Of a stretch of 9,928 nt of DNA, positions 1 through 6,756 are shown in pieces (positions within the stretch are counted from its first letter, which is position 1; each line of letters opens with the position of its first letter). The notes under the pieces were generated by a model. That model saw only the letters and a list, made by a program, of their open reading frames with translations, made no database searches and was not told the DNA's origin. Source of the stretch: an uncultured Flavihumibacter sp. GTDB taxonomy: Bacteria > Bacteroidota > Bacteroidia > Chitinophagales > Chitinophagaceae. Location: contig CAMLRX010000162.1 in NCBI GenBank assembly GCA_946482545.1, forward strand, positions 1-9,928. The letters run 5' to 3'. Position numbers and translations under genes: made by a program.

Positions 1-6
1 ACCGCC

Positions 7-58
7 CCTCGCGTCCCGCGAGGAACGAAGCGGTCCTCCCTTGCGTCTTCGCGTGAAA
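7..58. repeat. Probable dispersed intergenic repeat, possibly cut by the window edge
   Basis: Noncoding. It opens with a perfect 7-bp hairpin (CCTCGCG at 7-13, loop TCC, CGCGAGG at 17-23). A 14-mer follows, GCGAGGAACGAAGC (18-31), which I recognise as the core of short repeats scattered between genes in many unrelated bacteria. A second block, TTGCGTCTTCGCGTGAAA (41-58), resembles the TTTGCGTCTTTGCGTG type of intergenic repeat common in Bacteroidetes. GAGGA (20-24) can also pair with TCCTC (34-38), giving an alternative fold. Calling it dispersed is inference, because only one copy is visible here. Confidence 0.45.
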
Positions 59-63
59 AAAAG

Positions 64-117
64 TTGCATGAAAAACCAGCGTGCTGCAAAGCGCAAAGCA
101 CAAACAATCGCGTGCAA
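64..117. repeat. Nested inverted repeat in the noncoding end region
   Basis: TTGCATG (64-70) can pair with CGTGCAA (111-117) as seven pairs, one of them G-U. Inside this, GTGCT (81-85) pairs exactly with AGCAC (97-101). The region lies between the probable dispersed repeat and the terminator of the minus-strand operon. It may be the structured end of the repeat unit or chance. No gene is supported here: the one short open frame crosses the hairpins and the terminator and resembles nothing known. Confidence 0.3.
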
Positions 118-126
118 TACCACAAC

Positions 127-152
127 AAAAAAGTCCCCCCATGGAGAGACTT
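127..152 (-). terminator. Intrinsic terminator of the murA-gmk-CNNM operon
   Basis: Read on the minus strand, AAGTCTCTCC (152-143), a two-base turn, and GGGGGGACTT (140-131) form a stem of up to 10 pairs including two G-U pairs. The innermost pairs probably open to make a workable loop. A run of six T residues (132-127) follows directly. It starts 24 bases past the stop codon of the CNNM gene, where the end of this operon's transcript is expected. Confidence 0.82.
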
Positions 153-175
153 GAATTTTATCTTTCTAACCTTTC

Positions 176-1450
176 CTAAGAAAGCTCCTTCACCTTCACC
201 ATCTCAATTCGTGTATCCGAAACATTCAAAATATCAAACTGCAACTTGTCGATGATGATCCGCTCCTTCAACTTAGGAATCGTTTCATGGTGATTGATGA
301 TAAACCCCGAAAGGGTTTCCGACTCATCCACTTCAAACTTGAAACCATATTTCTCGTTCAGGTAATCCAGTTCCAGCCTGCCGGAGAAAATGTATTCGTC
401 GTCGGCGATCTGTTTTTCAACGAATTCTTCGGTATCGTGTTCATCTTTGATCTCACCGAAAATCTCTTCGAGCAAATCTTCCATGGTCACGATGCCGGAA
501 GTTCCCCCGAATTCATCCACTACCCAGGCGATGCTTTTGCGCTCTTTGGTGAACTTGCTGATGAGATCCGTAACACTCATACTCTCGGGTACGGCAGGGA
601 TGGGCAACAGGATGGCGGGGATGTTTACAGGGTGTTTGAAAAGATCGAGTTGGTGGATATAACCAACAATCTGATCGATGTTGCCCTCGTACACCACCAG
701 CTTACTGAGCTGTGTACTCATGAATTTCTGCCTTGCTTCTTCTATGGGCGCATTCAGATCAATCCCTTCAATTTCTTTACGGGGCACCAGGCACTGCCGC
801 ACTTTTACGCCGGGCAGGGACAACGCGTTTTCAAAAAGTTCCGTATCCAGGTCTTCACTGTGTTCCGACCGCATCTCTTTTGTTTGCTGGTAGAAATACT
901 CCAGGTCAACCCGGGAAAGCGCTTCACGGTTTTCGTGGATGCGCACGTTGAAAAGATATTTCAGCACCCATTCGGCAATACTTACAAAGAAAGATGCGAT
1001 AGGATAAAAAAGTGTGTGAAAGAATTGAACGATGGAGGCGGAATAGTAAAGCAACGTATCAGCTTTCGCGCGGAAGATGGCTTTAAAAAAGAATTCAACC
1101 ACAAGGATGATAATTGTGGCCAGAAAAACATCCACGATCAGGCGGGGAATAGGAATTTCGATGTTCACCCTTTTCCAGAGTACATCGTACATAAAATCGC
1201 TCACCAGCAATCCGTAGATCACGAGCATGATGTTCATACCGATCAGGCATGTCCCGATAAAGCGGGAAGGCTCGTCCATGAACCTGGAAAGAATGATTCC
1301 CCTTCTTTTTCCCTGCTTTCTTTTGAGTTCGATGCTGAGTTTATTGGCGGAAACGAACGCCATTTCAAGCCCCGAAAAGAAAGCGAATACCAGCAGGACC
1401 AGTATGGTGATTCCCACCACACCCACATAGTGATACAAACTCATAGGCAT
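176..1450 (-). CDS. CNNM/CBS/CorC-HlyC-type membrane protein (hemolysin-like)
   Basis: A 424-residue inner-membrane protein of the CNNM (DUF21) family, often annotated hemolysin and linked in other bacteria to magnesium or cobalt transport or homeostasis. The N-terminal DUF21 part (about 7-165) has roughly four hydrophobic stretches near 10-33, 65-86, 103-124 and 133-165, and the family signature FFSGLEMAFVSANK (24-37). A CBS pair follows (about 217-335) with the hallmark DEFGGTSGIVTMEDLLEEI (312-330), then a CorC_HlyC C-terminal domain (about 350-424). Length is normal for the family. The start at 1450 lies 14 bp after the gmk stop; Met3 is an alternative. It is the last gene before the terminator at 127-152. 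GldE, a gliding protein of related architecture, was considered, but the N-terminal signature fits the ordinary CNNM type better. The transported ion cannot be read from sequence. Confidence 0.9.
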   Translation of the reverse strand: MPMSLYHYVGVVGITILVLLVFAFFSGLEMAFVSANKLSIELKRKQGKRRGIILSRFMDEPSRFIGTCLIGMNIMLVIYGLLVSDFMYDVLWKRVNIEIPIPRLIVDVFLATIIILVVEFFFKAIFRAKADTLLYYSASIVQFFHTLFYPIASFFVSIAEWVLKYLFNVRIHENREALSRVDLEYFYQQTKEMRSEHSEDLDTELFENALSLPGVKVRQCLVPRKEIEGIDLNAPIEEARQKFMSTQLSKLVVYEGNIDQIVGYIHQLDLFKHPVNIPAILLPIPAVPESMSVTDLISKFTKERKSIAWVVDEFGGTSGIVTMEDLLEEIFGEIKDEHDTEEFVEKQIADDEYIFSGRLELDYLNEKYGFKFEVDESETLSGFIINHHETIPKLKERIIIDKLQFDILNVSDTRIEMVKVKELS

Positions 1451-1464
1451 ATTAAAAAGATAAG

Positions 1465-2055
1465 TTACGGCTTTTCGGGTGAATTGCCAACAAAGGTGAG
1501 AATGGCCGCTTCGGTTTCACGACATGCTGTTTCCAGGCGGTCGTTCACGATGATGCGGTCGAAATGATTTTTAAATGAAATCTCGTAAGATGCTTTGTTT
1601 ACACGGGCTTCAAGCGTATCTGCCGTTTCAGTTCCGCGCGATTCAAGTCTGCGGCGCAGTTCATCTACAGACGGCGGTTCTATAAAAAGAGAAAGGGATT
1701 GTTCGGGGAATTGTTGTTGTACGTGGATGGCGCCTTTCACATCAATGTCCAGCATAGGGATCTTTCCCATCTGCCAGATGCGTTCTATTTCGGCCCTCAA
1801 GGTGCCGTAGTATTTTCCTTCATACACCATTTCCCATTCAATAAAATCATTGTGCCGGATGTGTTCCTGGAACTGCTCCACACTCATGAAATGGTAATCT
1901 TTACCATCCACTTCTCCGGCCCTCGGCTGCCTGGTGGCCGCTGAAATGGAGAAGGAAAGCCACGGATATTTTGCCAGCAGGAACCGGGTGATCGTGCTTT
2001 TCCCCGCGCCTGATGGCGCGGTGATGATGATGATTTTATGGGTGGAATCGTTCAT
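1465..2055 (-). CDS. gmk: Guanylate kinase
   Basis: A 196-residue cytoplasmic enzyme that phosphorylates GMP to GDP with ATP, an essential step in GTP and dGTP supply. The Walker A loop APSGAGKST is at 13-21. The GMP-binding region is at about 37-85, including SAATRQPRAGEVDGKDYHF (38-56) and the EGKYYGT segment (79-85). LDIDVKGA (102-109) is the conserved strand with the acidic residues. The lid arginines are in RRRLESRGT (134-142), and NDRLE (171-175) closes the fold. The length is typical and no key residue is missing. Its ATG overlaps the murA stop as ATGA, which suggests coupled translation. The CNNM gene follows after 14 bp. Confidence 0.97.
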   Translation of the reverse strand: MNDSTHKIIIITAPSGAGKSTITRFLLAKYPWLSFSISAATRQPRAGEVDGKDYHFMSVEQFQEHIRHNDFIEWEMVYEGKYYGTLRAEIERIWQMGKIPMLDIDVKGAIHVQQQFPEQSLSLFIEPPSVDELRRRLESRGTETADTLEARVNKASYEISFKNHFDRIIVNDRLETACRETEAAILTFVGNSPEKP

Positions 2056-3356
2056 ATCCTTTGAATATCGGCGCCCAGCGCTTTCAGGCGTTCATCAATG
2101 TATTGATAGCCGCGGTCGATCTGTTCAATGTTCTGGATGGTGCTTTTTCCTTCCGCACTCAATGCCGCGATCAGAAGGGAAACACCAGCACGGATATCAG
2201 GACTGCTCATGGTAATACCCCGTAAACGGTGTTGTTTACCCAAACCAATCACCGCTGCGCGGTGTGGATCGCACAAAATGATCTGCGCCCCCATATCAAT
2301 CAGCTTATCTACGAAGAACAGGCGGCTCTCGAACATCTTCTGGTGAATCAGCACACTTCCTTTTGCCTGTGTGGCCACCACGAGTACGATGCTCAATAAA
2401 TCGGGTGTAAAGCCCGGCCATGGGTTGTCGTAAATCGTAAGTACGGAGCCGTCGAGGAAGGTTTGTATTTCGTATGCATCCTGTTCGGGGATGAAGATAT
2501 CGTCGCCACGAAACTCCATCTGGATGCCGAGTTGTTTGAATTTTTCGGGGATGATGCCCAGGTTTTCGAGACTTACGTTTTTGATCGTAATCTCGCTGCC
2601 CGTCATGGCGGCCATGCCGATGAACGAACCAATTTCGATCATATCTGGGAGCATCCTGTGTTCCGTTCCGCCGAGGTAGTTTACGCCTTCGATGGTGAGC
2701 AGGTTGCTGCCGATGCCCGATATTCTTGCGCCCATCCTGTTCAGCATCTTACAAAGCTGTTGCAGGTAAGGCTCACAGGCGGCGTTGTAAATAGTAGTGG
2801 TGCCGCTGGCCATGCTGGCGGCCATTACGATATTGGCAGTACCGGTAACGGAAGGCTCGTCCAGCAGCATGTACGCGCCTTTCAGTTCCGGCGCTTCTAG
2901 GCGGAAGAAACTTTCTCCCTGTTCGTAATGAAAGGTGGCACCGAGCTTTTCGAAACCGATGATATGCGTATCCAGCCTGCGGCGTCCGATCTTATCGCCG
3001 CCGGGTTTGGGTACATAAGCTTTTTTGAAACGTGCGAGCAATGGTCCGGCCAGCATAACGGAGCCGCGTAAGCGCCCGCTTTTCTGGCGGAACTCAGCGG
3101 TGCCGAGGTCGTCCACGTTTACATTATCGGCTTTAAAAATGCAGGTGTCGCGCGATACCCTGTTGATGGAAACTCCGAGTTCGCCCAGGAGCTCGATGAG
3201 TAAATTCACATCAAGAATATCGGGAATATTGGAGATGGTGATCTCTTCCGGCGTAAGCAAAACTGCGCTGATAATTTGCAGGGCCTCATTTTTAGCGCCC
3301 TGGGGGATGATTTCCCCTTTCAGCTTTTTGCCGCCGTTCACTACAAAAGCGTTCAT
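2052..3356 (-). CDS. murA: UDP-N-acetylglucosamine 1-carboxyvinyltransferase (MurA), Asp-type active site
   Basis: A 434-residue cytoplasmic enzyme for the first committed step of peptidoglycan synthesis: transfer of enolpyruvate from phosphoenolpyruvate to UDP-GlcNAc. It has the two-lobed EPSP-synthase-type fold. The conserved Lys22-Asn23 pair lies in QGAKNEAL (19-26). Arg126 appears equivalent to E. coli Arg120. Asp319, in PWPGFTPDLLSI, matches the catalytic Asp305. The mobile active-site loop reads PGGDKIGRRRLD, so Asp121 stands where E. coli has Cys115. That Cys is the residue alkylated by fosfomycin, and an Asp there still supports catalysis in several bacteria but blocks the drug's covalent attachment. 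The start lies 6 bp after the DUF4290 stop, and the end overlaps the gmk start by 4 bp (ATGA). Confidence 0.96.
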   Translation of the reverse strand: MNAFVVNGGKKLKGEIIPQGAKNEALQIISAVLLTPEEITISNIPDILDVNLLIELLGELGVSINRVSRDTCIFKADNVNVDDLGTAEFRQKSGRLRGSVMLAGPLLARFKKAYVPKPGGDKIGRRRLDTHIIGFEKLGATFHYEQGESFFRLEAPELKGAYMLLDEPSVTGTANIVMAASMASGTTTIYNAACEPYLQQLCKMLNRMGARISGIGSNLLTIEGVNYLGGTEHRMLPDMIEIGSFIGMAAMTGSEITIKNVSLENLGIIPEKFKQLGIQMEFRGDDIFIPEQDAYEIQTFLDGSVLTIYDNPWPGFTPDLLSIVLVVATQAKGSVLIHQKMFESRLFFVDKLIDMGAQIILCDPHRAAVIGLGKQHRLRGITMSSPDIRAGVSLLIAALSAEGKSTIQNIEQIDRGYQYIDERLKALGADIQRI

Positions 3357-3362
3357 GACCGG

Positions 3363-4109
3363 TTATTTGAATCTCTTCTTATTGAACTTGTTGTTGGGAT
3401 TATTCTGGTTGTTCCGGTTGTTGTTACCGCCGCCCTGGTTGTTCCGGTCGCGGTTATTACCCTGACCGCTACCGTTACCCTGGTTGTTCCCGCCACGTGG
3501 CTGGAATTTCTGGTTGCGTTTATTGCGGAAGTCGTTGTAGTTCCTGTTGTCGTTCTGGCGGAAATGCTGTTGAGGTGCTTTAACGGCGGGTGCATTGGTG
3601 AACTCCAGTCCGCCACCGGTGATGGCGTCCAGTTCTCCGCGGATGGCATCATCATGAACGGCTTCTTTGTGCCAGTTCTGGTAAGCCAGTTTCATGTAGT
3701 AGGCTACTGCGTTGGCGAAACCTGCTTTCTTTTCCGGATTTTCTTCCTGCAGTCCTTTGTTGATTACCCTTTCCAGGTGTTTTCCCAGGTGGGAATACCG
3801 TGGTTTTCCTTTGGGATACGGAATAATTTCCGGCCTTGCTTTCAGTGTTTCACGCGTGGGAATGGGGTAAGGAGATTCCACATCCAGTTTAAAATCGGAG
3901 ATGAGGAAAAGGTGATCCCAGAGTTTATGGCGGAAGTCTTCCACGTTTTTCAGGTGGGGGTTCAGAAAGCCCATCAGTTCTATCACTACGTAAGCGTTGC
4001 GCTGGCGGGTTTCTTTGTCTTCAATAGACATCAGGTATTCCACCATACGCTGGATATGACGGCCGTATTCCCTCATAATGAGGTGATTCCTGGTAGTATT
4101 GTACTGCAT
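3363..4109 (-). CDS. DUF4290 family protein with basic Asn/Gly/Arg-rich tail
   Basis: A 248-residue protein of a Bacteroidetes family of unknown function that commonly sits beside murA. The folded part (about 1-170) is well conserved in character: YNTTRNHLIMREYGRHIQ at the start, a mostly helical body, ESPYPIP at 78-84, and a helix around FANAVAYYMKLAYQNWHKE (131-149). Residues about 181-248 are a low-complexity tail with 23 Asn among 68 residues, many Gly and Gln, about 15 Lys/Arg and only three acidic residues. It ends in KKRFK. The tail is probably disordered and could bind nucleic acid, which is inference. There is no signal peptide or membrane segment. It is the first gene of the murA-gmk-CNNM operon, 6 bp ahead of murA. 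The start at 4109 gives the expected family N-terminus. Confidence 0.88.
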   Translation of the reverse strand: MQYNTTRNHLIMREYGRHIQRMVEYLMSIEDKETRQRNAYVVIELMGFLNPHLKNVEDFRHKLWDHLFLISDFKLDVESPYPIPTRETLKARPEIIPYPKGKPRYSHLGKHLERVINKGLQEENPEKKAGFANAVAYYMKLAYQNWHKEAVHDDAIRGELDAITGGGLEFTNAPAVKAPQQHFRQNDNRNYNDFRNKRNQKFQPRGGNNQGNGSGQGNNRDRNNQGGGNNNRNNQNNPNNKFNKKRFK

Positions 4110-4149
4110 GCAGGTAAGTTGCTGAGAAATAAAAATGTATTTACTAGGT

Positions 4150-4179
4150 AAAAAACCGAACTGCGCATGGCGCCTGAGT
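4150..4179 (-). terminator. Terminator-like hairpin in the leader of the murA operon
   Basis: On the minus strand ACT (4179-4177), a three-base bulge CAG, and GCGC (4173-4170) pair with GCGC (4166-4163) and AGT (4162-4160) across a CAT loop. Four bases later comes a run of six T residues (4155-4150). It may end transcripts of the T9SS-protein gene (stop at 4287), or act as an attenuator if the promoter at 4219-4251 drives the operon. A weaker -7-like site, TACATTTT (4139-4132), lies past it and would give a promoter downstream of the hairpin. The stem is only seven pairs with a bulge, so confidence is moderate. Confidence 0.42.
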
Positions 4180-4218
4180 ACTGGCTAGCCTTAGTCGATT
4201 GCGGTTTATAAGTACCGT

Positions 4219-4251
4219 CAAAGGTACAGGAAACAATTTGAAAAAAGCAAC
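4219..4251 (-). promoter_or_regulatory. Candidate Bacteroidetes promoter for DUF4290-murA-gmk-CNNM
   Basis: The minus strand carries TACCTTTG (4226-4219), an exact match to the -7 consensus TAnnTTTG. GTTG (4251-4248) lies 21 bases upstream and fits the -33 TTTG/TTG element and spacing known for Bacteroidetes primary sigma-factor promoters. Transcription would begin near 4212, giving a leader of about 100 bases that contains the hairpin at 4150-4179. Confidence 0.55.
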
Positions 4252-4286
4252 TCCCTGGATTGTATTGATTTTGAATAAGTTAAGCG

Positions 4287-5477
4287 TTATTGTATCAGAA
4301 GCCTGGTGGTAAATTGCTGCCTGGTGGCCTTATCGGTGGCACGTACATAATACAAGCCCGATGGTGGTTTTACAGACCAGTCTACCTGGAGGGAAGGCTG
4401 GTTGCGGAGGGTGTATTGTTTAGTGAAAATACGCTGGCCGGTGGTATTGATCAGTTCTACTTCCATATCTCCTTTGATGGCGCGGTCGAAATCGAGGCGT
4501 ACGCCGGAGATGGCTGGGTTGGGGTAAGTAGTGAGCGCAAGATTACCTTCGCTGAAATTAACCAGCTTAACCGGGGAATAGCTGTAATTTTTTGAGGGTT
4601 CTATTCTTTTCACACGGAAGAATAAGTTGGAGTTGATTCCTGTTTCTGGTGAATAGGCAATATTGTACAGAGAGGACAACGACCCTGCTCCCTGAAGCGT
4701 TCTTATAGACTGGAAGTTTTTTCCATCAGTGCTGATTTCCACATCATATTTTACATCAGCGTTTTCGTTCAATCCTAACCATTCAAGGTTGATTTTTCCA
4801 TCTTTCTTAAAAGCATTAAAATATTTCATGCCGTCAGGCAGAACTTCCTGTGGGCACCAATAATAGGTAAGACGGAATGCGCCCCAGTATTTTGAGTTTA
4901 TTTGTTGAAGAAAATTAATTCCACCCAATGTAGAAACCAGTCCACCGTTCACCGTATAAATAAAATCCACTGTGCCCGAGGTGCCAAGATAAGCTGCGTG
5001 GCTTGAAACGGATGCAGAAGTGATGTGAGAACTACTTTTAAATAAAGTATCAGGCCCATAGGCAATACTATCAGCCGGATGATTCCCTTTTGCTGCCAAT
5101 AGACTTGGGCCATAATTTCTTGATGATGATTCGAAAACCGAAACTCCCGGGCCACTAAATTCATTCGAAAGGTTCAGAATAAACCGATAGGTAATATCAG
5201 AAGGCGCGTTGTTCTTCACCTCAGTTAAAGCAACCAAAGAAAGCGTGTCCTCAAAAACAACGCAGGTAAGCATCCCGGTGGATGGAAGAAACTTTGGAAA
5301 AGAAATGGTGGCAGTAGGTGCACTAGTTGTATCAAGAACATAATAATAAGTAATCGGCGTGGCGGGATCGCCATTGCTGCAATTACACTGTGCAGAAGCA
5401 CTTCGGGTAGAAAAACTAAAACCAATCAGCCATAACGCACATACCAATGTGTAGAATTTTGGTTTCATAGGGAACAA
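4287..5477 (-). CDS. Secreted T9SS type A sorting-domain protein with choice-of-anchor E-like region
   Basis: A 396-residue exported protein. A signal peptide covers about 1-30 (hydrophobic core LVCALWLIGFSF, cleavage near ASAQ/C). Residues about 42-208 fit my memory of the choice-of-anchor E domain: ISFPKFLPSTGML (58-70), VDFIYTVNGG (170-179), and a closing WGAFRLTYYWCP (198-209). Residues about 218-305 look like a Fn3-type beta sandwich (LEWLGLNENADVKYDVEIST at 231-250). The end, about 317-396, is a type A sorting domain starting TYPNPA (317-322) and containing GLYYVRA (374-380). Such domains direct passage through the T9SS outer-membrane channel and are removed before surface attachment or release. 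Met4 (5468) is an equally good start, because MKPKFYTLV is a classic signal-peptide beginning. No catalytic domain is seen; the specific role is unknown. It appears to be a single-gene unit. Confidence 0.85.
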   Translation of the reverse strand: MFPMKPKFYTLVCALWLIGFSFSTRSASAQCNCSNGDPATPITYYYVLDTTSAPTATISFPKFLPSTGMLTCVVFEDTLSLVALTEVKNNAPSDITYRFILNLSNEFSGPGVSVFESSSRNYGPSLLAAKGNHPADSIAYGPDTLFKSSSHITSASVSSHAAYLGTSGTVDFIYTVNGGLVSTLGGINFLQQINSKYWGAFRLTYYWCPQEVLPDGMKYFNAFKKDGKINLEWLGLNENADVKYDVEISTDGKNFQSIRTLQGAGSLSSLYNIAYSPETGINSNLFFRVKRIEPSKNYSYSPVKLVNFSEGNLALTTYPNPAISGVRLDFDRAIKGDMEVELINTTGQRIFTKQYTLRNQPSLQVDWSVKPPSGLYYVRATDKATRQQFTTRLLIQ

Positions 5478-5509
5478 TTTGGATTTGGACTTTGGATTCG
5501 GATCAATTG

Positions 5510-5517
5510 CAAAATTA
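5510..5517 (-). promoter_or_regulatory. Candidate -7 element for the T9SS-protein gene
   Basis: Minus-strand TAATTTTG (5517-5510) matches TAnnTTTG exactly. Transcription would start near 5503, leaving a leader of about 25 bases. No good -33 TTTG is seen at 19-21 bases upstream, so the site rests on the -7 match and position. The leader holds three close TCCAAA copies, a small direct repeat of unknown meaning. Confidence 0.5.
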
Positions 5518-5648
5518 GAAAGATTACCACCCCGTTCCTAAGTGGAATCACTCCAATTTTAAGCACCGTAATTCCCGCAAAAATCAAGCCTGTTTTTGGC
5601 CGGACCTTTGCCGGAACACACCTTTAAAACGAAGCAAAGCCTTGTTTA

Positions 5649-5677
5649 TTGCGCCTTTCAGGAATGTGTTACTTTTG
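5649..5677 (+). promoter_or_regulatory. Candidate promoter for the glycosyltransferase-like gene, giving a near-leaderless transcript
   Basis: TACTTTTG (5670-5677) matches the -7 consensus exactly. TTG (5649-5651) lies 18 bases upstream, slightly closer than the usual 19-21. The ATG at 5683 begins only 5 bases after the -7 motif, so the transcript would start at or within a few bases of the start codon. This supports ATG 5683 over the upstream in-frame TTG at 5596, which would lie before the transcription start. Confidence 0.5.
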
Positions 5678-5682
5678 CGGAA

Positions 5683-6651
5683 ATGAACGGAAAAATTTTG
5701 CTGCATGTTCCCGGTAAGAACAAAAAGAACCTGCTTTTCTTTGATGAAAGCCGGTTCATTACCGCGGAACTTAAAGCCACCGGTAATGTCGCTGTGCATA
5801 TTGGCTGGGCCAGAAGCAATGCGCCTGATGCTGAGAAGAAAGAGGCCTCGGTTATTGGAAAAGCCTGGTTTCGCAGGTTCACCCTACCCTCACTCCTGAA
5901 AAAATCCGGCGCGGAGGCTGTGGTTAGTCTGGATGAATACAGGCCACACACGGGAGAGAAACCCTGCATGAACCTGGTGTTATCGCCTGGGCAAAAAAAC
6001 CGAACTGGTGTTTTTACGCCTGATGCTGCGCTGTCGGAAGCAACCAATGTACCCTGGTTACCTGCCTTCGCCGACCCTGCGGCCGCTGTTTTAAGCTGGG
6101 AAGAACGGGAGGCCATTAAAGAGCAATTGACGGATGGGAAAGAATTTTTCCTGACTTTGCTAGATGCCCACGACAAAGCCGCCCTCACGCAAATGCTGAA
6201 AGCCTATTCTTTGTTCAAGCAACGCCAGCGTACCGGATTGCGCTGGCTGTTCGCGGGCACCGAAGCGCAGGTGGAAGCTTTTAAAGTGTTGACGGCATCT
6301 TACAAACTCCGTGAGCACCTTACCATACTTTCCCTGCCCGCAGCCATCTTGCCCTGGCAATGGATGGCGGCTTCTTACGCGCTCATTTATTTTCCGGCAC
6401 AAAGAAGCTGGCACCTGCCTCTTTACACTGCGCTGGCCGCCGGTGCTCCCGTAATTGCTTCACTCGGTTATGCCGCTATTCCCGCGGAAAGCGCCTTGTT
6501 CTCCACGACAGTACCGGGCGAACTTTCCGAAGCCATGAAACTGATCTTCAAAGATGAAGCCCACCGGAGCCGGTTGATCCACAATGGATTGGAGCGCGCT
6601 CGCTTTTTTACACCACGGGCCACACTGGAAAAGATCAGCCAATGGTTCTGA
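5683..6651 (+). CDS. Divergent GT-B (GT4-like) glycosyltransferase-like protein lacking the usual EX7E glutamates
   Basis: A 322-residue cytoplasmic protein resembling GT4-family glycosyltransferases. Residues 1-130 would be a short acceptor-side domain (MNGKILLHVPG start, FRRFTLPSLLKKSG at 63-76). The donor-side half spans about 150-322: EFFLTLLDAH (154-163) at the usual VGxxxxRKN position, LLKAYSLFKQRQ (171-182), LRWLFAGTEAQ (186-196), and a segment around LPLYTALAAGAPVIAS (245-260) that matches the sugar-nucleotide site of GT4 enzymes. In that site the two glutamates of the usual EGFGLPVLEA motif are replaced: RSWHLPLYTA puts Arg and Thr there. It is also shorter than common GT4 enzymes. 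It may be an inactive relative, a subunit, or an unusual transferase. The ATG is preferred over TTG 5596 because of the promoter and the natural N-terminus. It stands alone between two promoters; its substrate is unknown. Confidence 0.72.
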   Translation: MNGKILLHVPGKNKKNLLFFDESRFITAELKATGNVAVHIGWARSNAPDAEKKEASVIGKAWFRRFTLPSLLKKSGAEAVVSLDEYRPHTGEKPCMNLVLSPGQKNRTGVFTPDAALSEATNVPWLPAFADPAAAVLSWEEREAIKEQLTDGKEFFLTLLDAHDKAALTQMLKAYSLFKQRQRTGLRWLFAGTEAQVEAFKVLTASYKLREHLTILSLPAAILPWQWMAASYALIYFPAQRSWHLPLYTALAAGAPVIASLGYAAIPAESALFSTTVPGELSEAMKLIFKDEAHRSRLIHNGLERARFFTPRATLEKISQWF

Positions 6652-6674
6652 ATCCGATTGCGGCCGCGATTCTG

Positions 6675-6682
6675 TACATTTG
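6675..6682 (+). promoter_or_regulatory. Candidate -7 element for gldC and downstream genes
   Basis: TACATTTG matches TAnnTTTG exactly, 24 bases after the stop of the preceding gene. The predicted start near 6688 gives a leader of about 70 bases. The -33 region is poor. Just before it, ATTGCGGCCGCGAT (6657-6670) is a near-palindrome that could be an operator or a short hairpin. Confidence 0.48.
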
Positions 6683-6756
6683 CAACTGATTCATCCTTGA
6701 AACCAGTAACAAACATCATAATACAAAGCACCAACAGCGCCTAAGCAATAAGCACT

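Noticed and set aside
176..1450. Assignment of the CNNM protein as GldE
   Set aside because: GldC nearby made this tempting, but the N-terminal FFSGLEMAFVSANK signature fits the common CNNM/hemolysin-type family, and GldE has a different N-terminal region as far as I recall.
287..1567. Plus-strand open frame of 426 codons opposite the CNNM gene
   Set aside because: It is antisense to a well-recognised gene, runs into gmk, and its translation shows no known domain. It reflects codon bias in the real gene.
3276..4151. Plus-strand open frame of 291 codons opposite the DUF4290 gene
   Set aside because: The apparent hydrophobic Val-rich part is the antisense reading of the Asn-rich tail (AAC/AAT read as GTT/ATT). 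The true frame matches a known family.
4110..4286. tRNA or small RNA gene in the gap between DUF4290 and the T9SS gene
   Set aside because: No cloverleaf, no TTCGA-type arm and no acceptor pairing were found; only the hairpin and promoter candidates are supported.
5658..6188. Minus-strand open frame of 176 codons
   Set aside because: Antisense to the glycosyltransferase-like gene; no domain and no promoter on that strand.
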